64,000 nucleotides of DNA from Alsobacter sp964544365. GTDB taxonomy: Bacteria > Pseudomonadota > Alphaproteobacteria > Rhizobiales > Beijerinckiaceae. The notes below the pieces were generated by a model. It did no database searches. It was not told the origin of the DNA and worked only from the letters and a program-made list of their open reading frames with translations. This document shows positions 1 to 8,873 of the stretch, piece after piece. Position 1 is the stretch's first letter. Each line of letters begins with the position of its first letter. Position numbers and translations under genes: made by a program. Location of the stretch: NCBI GenBank assembly GCA_964544365.1, contig CAZJCW010000001.1, positions 1 to 64,000 on the forward strand, given 5' to 3'.

Positions 1-39
1 AGGAGATAGTTCTGAACCCGAACTAAATGAGGCTTGAAT

Positions 40-67
40 TGGCATTCTGTCAATCGACAGTCTGCCA
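40..67. promoter_or_regulatory. 28-bp dyad, candidate operator of the first operon
   Basis: Two nested inverted repeats share one centre. The outer arms are TGGCA (40-44) and TGCCA (63-67). The inner arms are CTGTC (47-51) and GACAG (56-60), around AATC. The dyad lies about 125-150 bases before the first transporter gene, where a repressor or activator could control the operon at 192-7277. No regulator gene is next to it inside the window, and no clear -35/-10 pair could be assigned. The symmetry is seen directly; the operator role is inferred. Confidence 0.45.
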
Positions 68-191
68 GATAGAGGGATGACATGGTGGATATGGTTGCTT
101 GAGGGCTCCTTTCGTCCAGCTTCTTTACAAAAGATGGCGCGTGTGCACGAATGAGGCGCCGATCGAGGACCGCCTGAGGCTGGCACTCTCC

Positions 192-995
192 ATGCGCGAC
201 GTCTCTTCCCAAGGCCCGGCCAGCGTCGCGGATGTCCGGTCGGGATCTCCGGCCATCGACATCAGGGGTGTCGGCAAATCGTTTCCGACGGATCCTGCCG
301 GGGTTCCGCCGGTCCTGGGCACTATCGATCTGTGTATCCGCGACAATGAATTCGTGGTGCTGCTGGGGCGCAGCGGATGCGGCAAGACGACCTTGCTGAA
401 CATCGTTGCGGGGCTCGAGGCGCCGACCTCCGGCGAGGTTCGCGTCGACGGTCGAGCGGTGACCGGCCCCGGTGGCGGCAAGGGAATGGTCTTCCAGCAG
501 AATGCTCTGTTTCCTTGGCTGTCCGCCCAGGCGAACATCATGTTCGCAGCCGAGAACCGCGGGCTGCGGCGCCAGGAGGCAAGGTTGCTCGCGTCCGACC
601 TGCTGCGGCTCGTCGGGCTGGAGGGCGTCGAGGACAAGTACCCCGCAGAGCTTTCTGGCGGAATGCAGCAGCGCGTCGCCATCGCCCGCGCGCTCGCCCT
701 CGATCCCGCGATCTTGTTGATGGATGAACCCTTCGGCGCGCTGGACGAGATCACGCGCAACGAGATGCAGGACGAGCTCTTGCGGGTCTGGCAGGCACGA
801 CAGAAAACCGTGCTCTTCGTCACGCACTCGATCTGGGAAGCGCTGATGCTGGCGGATCGCGTCGTGGTGATGGCGTCGCGGCCCGGCCGCATCGTTCTGG
901 AGCAGGAGATTCACGCGGCGCGCCCGAGATCCCGCTCGTCCCTGTCGCTGGTGGAACTGCATGAAGCCATCTGGGAAGCGCTTCGGGAGCGATGA
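192..995 (+). CDS. ABC transporter ATPase, nitrate/sulfonate/taurine type
   Basis: ATP-hydrolysing subunit of an SsuB/TauB/NrtD-type importer, acting on the cytoplasmic face of the membrane with the two permeases that follow. The nucleotide-binding domain is complete: Walker A GRSGCGKTT, Q-loop MVFQQN, signature LSGGMQQRVAIARAL, Walker B ILLMDEPFGALDE and switch histidine FVTHS. The ATG at 192 was chosen because it leaves a normal short leader of about 24 residues before the first strand and has GAGG upstream; an in-frame TTG at 99 would add 31 residues that do not look like the family. About 267 residues, the usual length. Its end overlaps the next start by 4 bases. The substrate cannot be told from the ATPase. 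Confidence 0.93.
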   Translation: MRDVSSQGPASVADVRSGSPAIDIRGVGKSFPTDPAGVPPVLGTIDLCIRDNEFVVLLGRSGCGKTTLLNIVAGLEAPTSGEVRVDGRAVTGPGGGKGMVFQQNALFPWLSAQANIMFAAENRGLRRQEARLLASDLLRLVGLEGVEDKYPAELSGGMQQRVAIARALALDPAILLMDEPFGALDEITRNEMQDELLRVWQARQKTVLFVTHSIWEALMLADRVVVMASRPGRIVLEQEIHAARPRSRSSLSLVELHEAIWEALRER

Positions 996-1795
996 TGCGC
1001 CGCGGTCTCCAATCCTGGTTCCCGGTCCTCGTTCCGACGCTCGTCTTCGCCGTCGTCCTGGGCGGCTGGGAACTGGCGGTGGCCCAGGGTTGGCTGCGGC
1101 GTCTGCTTTTCCCGCCGCCGACAAGGCTGTTCTCGAGTGCCGTGGAGCTTGCGCGTGACGGCGTGCCCGTGGGCAAGACGTTGCTGGACCACCTGCTGAT
1201 CACGATCGTCCGCATTCTGGGCGGATTCATTGCAGCAGTCGCGCTCGCGATCCCGCTCGGCATGGTCATCGGTGCGTCCCCGCTCCTGGACCGGATGACG
1301 GCGCCCATCGTCGGCTTCTGCCGGTCCGTCGCAACGCTGAGCCTCCTCCCGCTCGCTCTCGTCTGGTTCGGCATTGGCGAAGCGTCAAAGATCTTCCTCA
1401 TCGGCTATGGCTGCTTCTGGGTGATGCTCTCCAACGTCATCGCCGCGATGCGCCTCGTCGACCCCGTCCTGCTGCGCGCCGCCCGTACCATGGACACGAC
1501 GCCCCTGCGGACCTTCACGCACGTCGTTCTGCCGGCCGCCCTGCCGCGCATCGCCGCCGGGGCACGGATCGCGCTCGGCGTCGGCTTCATGGTGATCGTC
1601 GGGGCTGAGATGATCGGCACCACGATGGGCCTCGGCGCATTGATCATGGAGGCGAGAACCTTCTACCGAACCGACGTGACGATGGTGGGCATGGTGACGA
1701 TCGGCCTCCTCGGCCTCGGCATCTCGATGGCCTTGTCTCGGCTCGAGCGCCGATTGATGCCCTGGATGCCCGTCGAATCCGGAGCGCGGACATGA
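992..1795 (+). CDS. ABC transporter permease, SsuC/TauC type (first)
   Basis: Inner-membrane subunit of the importer, 267 residues. A first membrane segment lies near residues 8-30 (VLVPTLVFAVVLGGWELAV), followed by further segments and the family's cytoplasmic coupling loop, visible as AARTMDTTPLRTFTHVVLPAALPRI (about residues 165-190), which docks with the ATPase. Start and stop both overlap neighbours: ATG at 992 inside the ATPase end, and 4 shared bases with the next permease. This implies translational coupling and equal dosage. It pairs with the second permease as a heterodimer; related systems often use a homodimer. Confidence 0.92.
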   Translation: MMRRGLQSWFPVLVPTLVFAVVLGGWELAVAQGWLRRLLFPPPTRLFSSAVELARDGVPVGKTLLDHLLITIVRILGGFIAAVALAIPLGMVIGASPLLDRMTAPIVGFCRSVATLSLLPLALVWFGIGEASKIFLIGYGCFWVMLSNVIAAMRLVDPVLLRAARTMDTTPLRTFTHVVLPAALPRIAAGARIALGVGFMVIVGAEMIGTTMGLGALIMEARTFYRTDVTMVGMVTIGLLGLGISMALSRLERRLMPWMPVESGART

Positions 1796-2550
1796 CCGCA
1801 GTGCTCCATCGCCATGCGGGTACGGTCGGTGTGGCCTGCTTGCTCCTGCTATGGGAACTCTCCGCGCGCCTCGTCTGGCGGGATCCGGGCGTACTGCCGG
1901 CTCCCACCCAGGCGCTTGCCGAGGCATGGACAGTCCTGACATGGGACGTGCTGCTCGGCCATGTCGGCGTCAGCCTCTTTCGCATCGTCGCCGGGTTCAC
2001 CATCGCAGCGGTCATCGGCATATCGCTCGGTCTCGCCTGTGGCTGGTTCCACGGGATCTCTCTGGCCCTCCGTCCGCTCGTCGAGCTGCTGCGGCCCATC
2101 CCGCCGCTGGCGTGGATTCCGATCGCCATCGTCTGGTTCGGTCTTGGCGAGCCGTCGAAGATCTTCGTGATCGCCCTCGGCGCGTTCTTCCCGATCTTCA
2201 CCAACACCTATCGGGGGATCACCATGGTCCCGCCCGTGCTGTTCCGGGCCGCCCGGACCATGGATGTGGACGGATTGCGGTTGCTCTGGCGGGTCGCCGT
2301 TCCGGCTTCGATGCCCGACGTGGCAACCGGGCTCAGGGTCGGCTTCGGGCTCAGTTTCGGCATCCTCGTCGCCGCCGAGCTCATCGCTGCCGAGCGCGGC
2401 ATGGGCCACATGATCATGGAGGCCCGGCAACTCGGTCATCTGGGCGTCTCCATCTTCGGCATCCTGCTCATAGGCGTCGTGAGCATGCTCGCCGATCAGC
2501 AACTCGGCGCTGCCATCCGACGCACCGTCGGACGTTGGGCCAGGGTATGA
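1792..2550 (+). CDS. ABC transporter permease, SsuC/TauC type (second)
   Basis: Second inner-membrane subunit, 252 residues. It aligns in pattern with the first permease: WIPIAIVWFGLGEPSKIFVIALG matches the first permease's LLPLALVWFGIGEASKIFLIGYG, and the coupling loop AARTMDVDGLRLLWRVAVP is followed by the VAAELIAAERGMGHMIMEAR stretch typical of the family. The two genes look like an old tandem duplication that diverged into heterodimer partners. The start overlaps the previous stop by 4 bases, and 17 bases separate the stop from the binding-protein gene. Confidence 0.92.
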   Translation: MTAVLHRHAGTVGVACLLLLWELSARLVWRDPGVLPAPTQALAEAWTVLTWDVLLGHVGVSLFRIVAGFTIAAVIGISLGLACGWFHGISLALRPLVELLRPIPPLAWIPIAIVWFGLGEPSKIFVIALGAFFPIFTNTYRGITMVPPVLFRAARTMDVDGLRLLWRVAVPASMPDVATGLRVGFGLSFGILVAAELIAAERGMGHMIMEARQLGHLGVSIFGILLIGVVSMLADQQLGAAIRRTVGRWARV

Positions 2551-2567
2551 ACCAGGGAGGAAATGAC

Positions 2568-3608
2568 ATGGACAGGCGGCGTTTCATTACGACGGCATGC
2601 GCGACCGCGGCGGCAGTCACGGTTCCATCGCTGGCGAGGGCGCAGGAGAAGCCAGAAATCACCAAGCTGGAACTGGGCTTCGGTCTCGATCCGGTCTTCG
2701 CGCCTCACATCCTCGCCATGCGAAAAGGCTGGCTGAAAGACGCCGGCTTCACCGAGGTGAACACGAAGTCCTTCACCAGCGGGGCGTTGGCCGGCGAGGC
2801 GCTCATCGCCGACCAGATTCACCTTTGGACCCCGGGCAACCTTCCGCCCATCTCGATGGTACAGAACGGGATTCCCGTCGCCGTGATCGGCACCAACGCC
2901 ATCGCGGCTGCTGCCGATCATCTCGTCGCGCGCAAGGACGCAAACATCCGCAAGCCCGAGGATCTGTACGGCGTCAAGATCGGGCTTCTCGCCGGCTCGA
3001 CGGCGAGCGCCATGCTCTTCAACATCGCCAAGCGATACAACCTCGATGAGAAGAGGCTGCAAGCAGTCAACCTGCCGCCCCCGGAGCAACTCGCGGGGCT
3101 CAATTCCGGCAACGTGCAGGCGATGATCTGCTGGCAGCCCTGGGGCTTCAACGCCGTGAAGGCCGGCGGTGAACTGGTCCACACCGGCACGACGAGCTAC
3201 TTCGAGGCCAACAAGGGCCAGCCGGCGCAGGTCTCCGCCACTCGGTCGATCTTCGTCGCCAGCCAGGACTTCGTCCGCAAGAATCCGAGGGCGACGCGCG
3301 CATTGATGGCCGCGCTCGTCCGGGGGCAGCGCTATGCCGCCAATCCAGCCAATCGCGCCGAGGTCATCGCCCTCGTCGCGACGGAGACGAAGCAGGATCC
3401 GGCCCTCGTGGAAGCGATCTGGAGCCAGTATGACTTCAACCCGGCCATCGACGACGCCTATGTTGCCGACATGCGATCGATGTCGGAATTCCTGGTCGCG
3501 TCCGGGCGCATGAAGACCGCGCAGAACCCGATGGACTACACCTTTACTGGCGCAGTGGCCGCGGCGGATCCCGCGCTCGTCAAGGTTCAGGGCGGACTGA
3601 AACTGTAA
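2568..3608 (+). CDS. ABC transporter substrate-binding protein, NMT1/SsuA-like
   Basis: Periplasmic binding protein of the importer, 346 residues. The N-terminus MDRRRFITTACATAAA with cleavage after SLARAQ is a twin-arginine (Tat) signal, so it is probably exported folded. The mature part has the NrtA/SsuA/THI5 pattern: LELGFGLDPVFAPHILAMRKGWLKDAGF, then DLYGVKIGLLAGSTASAML and a carboxy-terminal helical region. ATG 2568 is supported by AGGGAGG about 8 bases upstream. The ligand is unknown: this fold also binds nitrate, taurine, alkanesulfonates and pyrimidine precursors. The enzymes downstream point to an organic, oxidisable ligand rather than nitrate. Confidence 0.9.
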   Translation: MDRRRFITTACATAAAVTVPSLARAQEKPEITKLELGFGLDPVFAPHILAMRKGWLKDAGFTEVNTKSFTSGALAGEALIADQIHLWTPGNLPPISMVQNGIPVAVIGTNAIAAAADHLVARKDANIRKPEDLYGVKIGLLAGSTASAMLFNIAKRYNLDEKRLQAVNLPPPEQLAGLNSGNVQAMICWQPWGFNAVKAGGELVHTGTTSYFEANKGQPAQVSATRSIFVASQDFVRKNPRATRALMAALVRGQRYAANPANRAEVIALVATETKQDPALVEAIWSQYDFNPAIDDAYVADMRSMSEFLVASGRMKTAQNPMDYTFTGAVAAADPALVKVQGGLKL

Positions 3609-3621
3609 GGCAACCACGTCC

Positions 3622-4641
3622 ATGATCGGCATCGCCCTCGTCGGGGCAGGCTTCATCGCCGACTATCACCTCGGGGGGCTGAAGGGCATCCCCGAGGCGA
3701 AGGTTCGCGTGATCGCCAGTCGAACGCCACAGCGCGCGGCCGATCTGGCCCGGCGCTTCGGCGTGGCTGATGCGACCGGAGATGTTTCGGCCGCGATCAG
3801 GCGACGCGACGTCGATGCGGTGCTGATCACGACACCGGACGACAGCCACGAGGAGTTGGCCGTCGAAGCGCTTTCAGCGGGACGCGCAGTCCTCCTGCAG
3901 AAGCCGATGGCGACGGATTCGAAGGCCTGCCGCCGGATCCTGGACGCCGCCGAGCGAGCGGGATGCGATGTCCAGGTCAGCTACATGCACCGGCACTTCG
4001 AGGAGGTCGTCGCCGCCCGGGCGATGCTGCGCGAAGGTGCAGCGGGCGCGGTCACCACGGTACGCCAGCGCAACGCGACCCCCGGACCTGACTGGGGCGA
4101 CTGGTTCTTCCGCAAGGATCGCGTCGGTGGGGGCGTGGTCCTCCAGCTCGGCATTCACGGCATAGACCTGATCGAGCATCTGTTTGGGCCCGTTGTCAGC
4201 GTCTCCGCACGCACGGCGACGCTGGTGCCGCAACGAACGTTGAGGGACGGGCGGGTCGTCGCCGTTGAGAACGCCGATACGGCGTTTGCCGTCTACGAGA
4301 TCGAGGGTGGACCGCTTGTCCATCATGAAATGTCGATGATCGAGGCGGCAGGCACGGACCGTTTCCGTATGGAGATCTACGGTACGCAGGGCTCGCTCTG
4401 GCTTCGGACTGAGCGAGGGCTGCTCGCAAGTGCAAGGGTCGGCGTCACGGGCTGGGCGGTTCCGGACCTGCCGGCTGCGCCGCCGGGCCACCGGCAGCAC
4501 CGGGACTGGATCGACGGGTTGCTTGGCCGAATCCCGCGGCCGGCGACGGGCGTCGCAGGCCTCCGAAGCCTGCTGGTGGCAGAAGCCATCGCTCGGTCTG
4601 CCGCTGCGGGCGGCGTCCGGACGATCGTCGAGAAGCCGTGA
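3622..4641 (+). CDS. Gfo/Idh/MocA family oxidoreductase (first)
   Basis: NAD(P)-dependent dehydrogenase, 339 residues. The amino-terminal Rossmann fold starts IGIALVGAGFIADYHLGGLK, with the dinucleotide motif GAGFIA. The lysine motif that usually reads EKP reads QKPMATDS here (about residue 93). The carboxy-terminal half (GGVVLQLGIHGIDLIEHLFGPV) carries the conserved GIHxxD pattern, with His/Asp positions used for substrate binding in inositol and glucose-fructose oxidoreductases. It lies 13 bases after the binding protein in the same operon and 7 bases before a second family member. Likely role: oxidation of the imported polyol, sugar or derivative. The substrate is not recognisable. Confidence 0.88.
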   Translation: MIGIALVGAGFIADYHLGGLKGIPEAKVRVIASRTPQRAADLARRFGVADATGDVSAAIRRRDVDAVLITTPDDSHEELAVEALSAGRAVLLQKPMATDSKACRRILDAAERAGCDVQVSYMHRHFEEVVAARAMLREGAAGAVTTVRQRNATPGPDWGDWFFRKDRVGGGVVLQLGIHGIDLIEHLFGPVVSVSARTATLVPQRTLRDGRVVAVENADTAFAVYEIEGGPLVHHEMSMIEAAGTDRFRMEIYGTQGSLWLRTERGLLASARVGVTGWAVPDLPAAPPGHRQHRDWIDGLLGRIPRPATGVAGLRSLLVAEAIARSAAAGGVRTIVEKP

Positions 4642-4648
4642 GGTCGCC

Positions 4649-5692
4649 ATGCCATCGCATCCTCGGATCGCCCTGCTGAGTTTTGCCCACTACCACGCCA
4701 ATTTCTGGGCCGAAGCCTTCCTGGCGGATGGCGCGTCAACCCTGGCGTGCGTGTGGGATGATGACCGGGCGCGCGGCGAAGAGGCGTCCGGCCGCTTCGG
4801 CGTCCCGTTCGAGCCGGACCTGATGAGCGCTCTTGCAGGTTGCGATGCGGTCGCGATCTGCTCGGAAACGATCCACCATCCCGCCCTCGTGCTAGCGGCT
4901 AGCGACGCCGGGCGTGCCATCCTGTGCGAGAAGCCAACGGCCCGCTCCGTCGCCGAGGCTGACAGGATCGCCGCGGCTGTCTCGGGAGCGGGCGTGCTCT
5001 TCATGCAAAGCTTTCCGAAGCGACTGGACCCGGCGTCGCTCGCGTTGAAAAGGCTCGTCGACGGCGACCGACTTGGCCGCATCCATCTCGCACGGGTCCG
5101 GCACGGACACTTCTATGGCCTGGAGCCCGGTTTTCGCGACCGATGGTACATGGACCCGGTGCGCGGCGGAGGCGGAGCCCTCCTCGACGAAGGTGTCCAC
5201 GGCGCCGACCTGCTGCACTGGTTCTTCGGGCTGCCCGACACGGTCACAGCCGAACTGGCATCGCCCCTCGGAGGTCCGCCTGTCGATGAGACGGGAACAG
5301 CGCTTTTCCGGTATGCCGATGGGATGCTGGCCGAGCTCACGGCTTCGGTGCTGCTCCCTGCCGCCGATACCTCGATCGAATTCTACGGCACGCGCGCCAC
5401 GGCGCTGCTCTCCGGCGTCGATCTCGCATCGAGGGACATCACCACCGGCGGCTTCCTGCGGATCTCGATAGACGAAGCGGGATCGAAGCGTTGGGAAACC
5501 GTGGACGTCATTCCGCAATTCAAGGTCGGCCAGTTCCACCACCAGAACGCAATCCGGTTTCTCCATTGCCTGCGCACGGGCGAACAGCCTCCCGCCGGCG
5601 TCGCGGACGGGCGGGCTGCGCTTCTGATGATCGAGGCGGCATACCGCGCCGCGCGGCTCGGCAGCCGGCAGAAGATCGAACCCGACCGATGA
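4649..5692 (+). CDS. Gfo/Idh/MocA family oxidoreductase (second)
   Basis: Second NAD(P)-dependent oxidoreductase, 347 residues, starting at the ATG 7 bases after the previous stop. The family EKP motif is present (ILCEKPTARSVAEAD), as is the substrate-domain motif GGGALLDEGVHGADLLHWFFG. The amino-terminal loop is unusual: instead of GxGxxG it begins IALLSFAHYHANFWAEAF, so nucleotide binding may differ or be weak. Pairs of Gfo/Idh/MocA proteins in sugar and inositol operons often perform successive oxidation and reduction at different carbons. Whether this copy is a dehydrogenase, an isomerase-like partner or a binding protein is open. Confidence 0.85.
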   Translation: MPSHPRIALLSFAHYHANFWAEAFLADGASTLACVWDDDRARGEEASGRFGVPFEPDLMSALAGCDAVAICSETIHHPALVLAASDAGRAILCEKPTARSVAEADRIAAAVSGAGVLFMQSFPKRLDPASLALKRLVDGDRLGRIHLARVRHGHFYGLEPGFRDRWYMDPVRGGGGALLDEGVHGADLLHWFFGLPDTVTAELASPLGGPPVDETGTALFRYADGMLAELTASVLLPAADTSIEFYGTRATALLSGVDLASRDITTGGFLRISIDEAGSKRWETVDVIPQFKVGQFHHQNAIRFLHCLRTGEQPPAGVADGRAALLMIEAAYRAARLGSRQKIEPDR

Positions 5693-5726
5693 AGGCGTGG
5701 ATGAGGATCGAACGGAAGAACGACAG

Positions 5727-7277
5727 ATGATCCGCGCTCCGCTGCCGGCCAGGCTGACGCCGTTGGCCAATGACCTCGGGTTGCTTCCGCTCTATGGCGA
5801 CATCCACAACCATTGCGACCTGAGCTACGGGCATGGCCGCTTCGAGGACGCGCTGAAGCGTGCCGCGTTGCAACTCGACTTCCTGTCGATCACGGGGCAC
5901 GCGCACTGGCCGGACATGCCGGTCGACGATCCCACCGTGGCGCATATCGTCGCCTTTCACGTCGAGGGCTTCGCGAAGCTTCGCGCCAATTGGCCGGACC
6001 ACTACGCGGCCCTCAGGCGTGCCGACCGGAACGGGTTCGTCGTCTTCCCGGGCTACGAGATCCATTCGGCCGCCTATGGCGACTACACGATCGTTTATCG
6101 GGACCTCGATCCTGCTCCGCTGCTTCTCGCCGACAGCCCGGCGGAGTTGCGAGCGATGATCGAAAGCCGGATGGCGGGGCGGGCCTTCGCCTTTCCTCAC
6201 CACATCGGATACCGGCTAGGCGCCCGTGGCATCAATTGGGCCGCGTTCGATCCGGTTCTGTCTCCTTTCGTCGAGATGAACTCGATGCATGGCTGCGCCG
6301 AAGCCTCCGAGACGGATCGCGGCTACCTTCACTCCATGGGCCCGGTCGACGGCGACGGGACGATGCAGCATGGGCTTGCCGAAGGGCATGTCTTCGGCGT
6401 CGTGGGCAACACCGATCACCATTCCGGCTTCCCGGGCTCGTATGGCCACGGTCGGATGGGTCTCTATGCCAGGGGCCGCGATCGGGACGCCGTTTGGGAG
6501 GCGATGCTGGCGCGTCGCACCAATGCGCTCACGGGCGACACCATCCACCTGCTGGCCGCACTGGGCACCGACATCCAGGGAAGCGTCATCCCGCCGCGCG
6601 ACGGAGCGCGCCTGCGCATCGAGGCGGTCGGCGGCGGTTTCATCGATTGCATCGACGTGATGCGCAACGGTCGCCTCGTCCACCGGATCTCGCCTGAGAT
6701 CACGCCGTCTCCGCTCTCCACGGAACGCGAGACGATCCTCTATGTCGAACTCGGCTGGGGTGCCCGCGGGCGCAGCCATCGCTGGGAGGGCCACATCTCG
6801 ATTGACGGCGGTGAGATCCTGGGAGTCGAGCCGCGCTTCCGCGGTGCCGAGATCGTGTCCCCGCTGGAAGGCGACGACGCCGGCCACGCCTTGCCGGTCC
6901 TGGACTGGCAAGCCGGGCAGGTTTCGTTTGCCGTCACTGCGGAAGCCAATCCGAACAACGCGACATCCGCGACACAGGGTCTTGCCCTGCGGTTGAAACT
7001 GGACCCGACCGCGTCGATCCGGGCCGTTCTGGGCGGCCAGATCCTCGAGATCCCGGCTCGGCGGCTCTTCGAGGGTGCCAAGAGTGGGAACCTGGGCGCT
7101 ATCGACACGCCTGCCTGGCGGTTGCACCAGTTGCCGATGCCCGCCCAGTGGCAATGGAGCGGGGACGTCAGCCTCGGCGCGCTCAGCGCTGGTGAGAACG
7201 TCTATGTCCGACTGCGACAGGCGGGCGGGCAGATGGCCTGGACATCGCCGATCTTCTGCCGGTCGGAAAAAGGCTAG
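5727..7277 (+). CDS. PHP-fold metal-dependent hydrolase (DUF3604-like)
   Basis: Predicted metal-dependent phosphoesterase or hydrolase, about 516 residues. The PHP domain occupies roughly residues 20-270. Visible metal-site motifs are YGDIHNHCDLSYGHG, LSITGHAHW, VFPGYEIHS, FPHHIGY and VVGNTDHHSGFPG. The remaining ~240 residues form a beta-rich accessory region ending in YVRLRQAGGQMAWTSPIF. ATG 5727 was chosen over an in-frame GTG at 5697 because GGAAG precedes it at a good distance. There is no signal peptide, so it is cytoplasmic. As last gene of the transporter/oxidoreductase operon it may open or dephosphorylate the oxidised product. The operon assignment is firm, the reaction is not known. 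Confidence 0.75.
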   Translation: MIRAPLPARLTPLANDLGLLPLYGDIHNHCDLSYGHGRFEDALKRAALQLDFLSITGHAHWPDMPVDDPTVAHIVAFHVEGFAKLRANWPDHYAALRRADRNGFVVFPGYEIHSAAYGDYTIVYRDLDPAPLLLADSPAELRAMIESRMAGRAFAFPHHIGYRLGARGINWAAFDPVLSPFVEMNSMHGCAEASETDRGYLHSMGPVDGDGTMQHGLAEGHVFGVVGNTDHHSGFPGSYGHGRMGLYARGRDRDAVWEAMLARRTNALTGDTIHLLAALGTDIQGSVIPPRDGARLRIEAVGGGFIDCIDVMRNGRLVHRISPEITPSPLSTERETILYVELGWGARGRSHRWEGHISIDGGEILGVEPRFRGAEIVSPLEGDDAGHALPVLDWQAGQVSFAVTAEANPNNATSATQGLALRLKLDPTASIRAVLGGQILEIPARRLFEGAKSGNLGAIDTPAWRLHQLPMPAQWQWSGDVSLGALSAGENVYVRLRQAGGQMAWTSPIFCRSEKG

Positions 7278-7287
7278 GCCGGGATCG

Positions 7288-7320
7288 CCGAAGCGACCGG
7301 TGGCTTAGGTCGCTCTTCGG
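7288..7320 (+). terminator. imperfect hairpin after the PHP-hydrolase gene
   Basis: Arms CCGAAGCGACC (7288-7298) and GGTCGCTCTTCGG (7308-7320) pair with a two-base bulge around a 9-base loop, 10 bases after the stop of the first operon. There is no T-tract, so this is a candidate terminator or mRNA-end stabiliser only. Confidence 0.4.
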
Positions 7321-7377
7321 GCCCAAGCCTCGTGCGCTGCAACTGGCGCTACGATCTCCAGGGCCCTGCGAGTCTTT

Positions 7378-7403
7378 CTGTCGTCGGGCGAAGCTGACGA
7401 CAG
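7378..7403. terminator. hairpin in the convergent spacer 7278-7556
   Basis: Perfect 8-bp arms CTGTCGTC (7378-7385) and GACGACAG (7396-7403) enclose a 10-base loop. It lies 154 bases beyond the minus-strand TRAP operon end. The rest of this 279-base spacer between convergent operons shows no gene. Confidence 0.3.
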
Positions 7404-7556
7404 TCTTCGCGAACGCAACGCCGGGGCAAGGTCGAAGCGTCTGTCGGCCCTGCATCATCCGCGGCCTGACGCCAATCCGTCGGGCTTCTCAACTCAAGAT
7501 AAACATCCCGGGAACAACCCGCAGTCGCTCCAACCAAGGCGACGGCAGATCGCTCA

Positions 7557-8861
7557 TCAGCCGTGTACGAGCGTCGGAAGCCAATCCACCAGTGCCGGGA
7601 AGGCCATGATCAGGGCGACGAGCAACAGGATGCAACCCAGGAACGGGAGCACGCCAACAATGACCGTCGCGATGGAGCCCCGGCCGCGAATGCTTTGAAC
7701 GACGTAGAGGTTCATGCCGACGGGTGGCGTGATGAGCGCCAGTTCGCACATCAGCACCAGGAAGATTCCGAACCAGACGGCGTTGAAGCCAAGGTGCTGG
7801 ACGACCGGCCAGACGATCGGGATTGTCGCGATCATCATCGCAAGGGAATCAAGGAAGCAGCCAAGGATCAGGTAGAGGATCACGAGCAGGAGCATCATGA
7901 GCCAGGGCGGCACGTCGAAGCTCGAGATGAAGGCAGAAACCTGGGCCGGGACGCCGAGAACACCGAGAACGAAGTTCAGGTAGAACGCGGCGATCAGGAT
8001 CAGCAGCGTCATCGCCGTCGTGCTGACTGTCGTGAGCATCGACTCCCTGATCAGCGACACGGAGAGCTTGCCGTAGAAGGCAACGAGTGCCAACGCCGCG
8101 ACGGCTCCGACGGCGGCAGCCTCGGTCGGGGTCGCCCAGCCGGTGTAGATGCTGCCCATGACGATGGTGAAGACGCCGAGTGGCGGCAGGAGGTCCTTCA
8201 ATCGCTTCTTGCGTTCGCTCCAGGGCGCCAGCGGCTCGCGCCGGCCGGCGATGGAGACATCCAGCGTGCTCCACACGACGATCGTCGCCATGAAGAAGGC
8301 CGCCAGCATCAAGCCCGGTACGATGCCCGCGGTGAACAGCTTGCCGATCGACGTGTTGGTGATCGCGCCGTAGATGATCAGGTTGATGCTGGGCGGGATC
8401 AGGATCCCGAGTGTGGCTCCGCTGGCAACCGTGCCGAGCACCCAGCTTTCCTTGTAGTTGCGCTGCTTGAAGGCAGGGAAGGCCACGGTTCCGATGGTGG
8501 CGGCCGTCGCGACCGAAGACCCGGAGATCGCGGCAAAGATCGTCGACGCGGCGATGTTGGTGTGAAGGAGGCCACCGGGAAGGGGATTCAGCCAGTCGGC
8601 CAAGGCCACATACATTCGCTCGGTGACGCCACCGCGCACCAGCACCTCACCCATGAACACGTAGAGTGGAATCGCGACAAGAAGAAAGTTGTTGAGTGTT
8701 CCCCACATCATCGTTCCGAAGGGACGGAACATCGTATCGCCGAAGAACCACCACGCCCCGAGTGCCGCCACAGCCATCAGGGCGGTGGCGATATGCAGGC
8801 CGATGAACATCAGCAGCAAGAGGAGAACGAAACCGACGACTGCGCCTTCGATGCCGAGCAT
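7557..8861 (-). CDS. dctM: TRAP transporter large permease DctM
   Basis: Membrane channel subunit of a tripartite ATP-independent periplasmic (TRAP) importer, 434 residues, essentially all hydrophobic segments, matching the family length. It uses the sodium or proton gradient rather than ATP. Typical features are GLHIATALMAVAALGAWWFFG near the start, the glycine-rich stretch AISGSSVATAATIGTVAFPAF and SGATLGILIPPSINLIIYG (about residues 150-170), and the closing FLGCILLLVALIMAFP. It is the last gene of a three-gene minus-strand operon (DctP, DctQ, DctM), 12 bases after DctQ. Confidence 0.95.
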   Translation of the reverse strand: MLGIEGAVVGFVLLLLLMFIGLHIATALMAVAALGAWWFFGDTMFRPFGTMMWGTLNNFLLVAIPLYVFMGEVLVRGGVTERMYVALADWLNPLPGGLLHTNIAASTIFAAISGSSVATAATIGTVAFPAFKQRNYKESWVLGTVASGATLGILIPPSINLIIYGAITNTSIGKLFTAGIVPGLMLAAFFMATIVVWSTLDVSIAGRREPLAPWSERKKRLKDLLPPLGVFTIVMGSIYTGWATPTEAAAVGAVAALALVAFYGKLSVSLIRESMLTTVSTTAMTLLILIAAFYLNFVLGVLGVPAQVSAFISSFDVPPWLMMLLLVILYLILGCFLDSLAMMIATIPIVWPVVQHLGFNAVWFGIFLVLMCELALITPPVGMNLYVVQSIRGRGSIATVIVGVLPFLGCILLLVALIMAFPALVDWLPTLVHG

Positions 8862-8873
8862 GGCGGTGTGACC

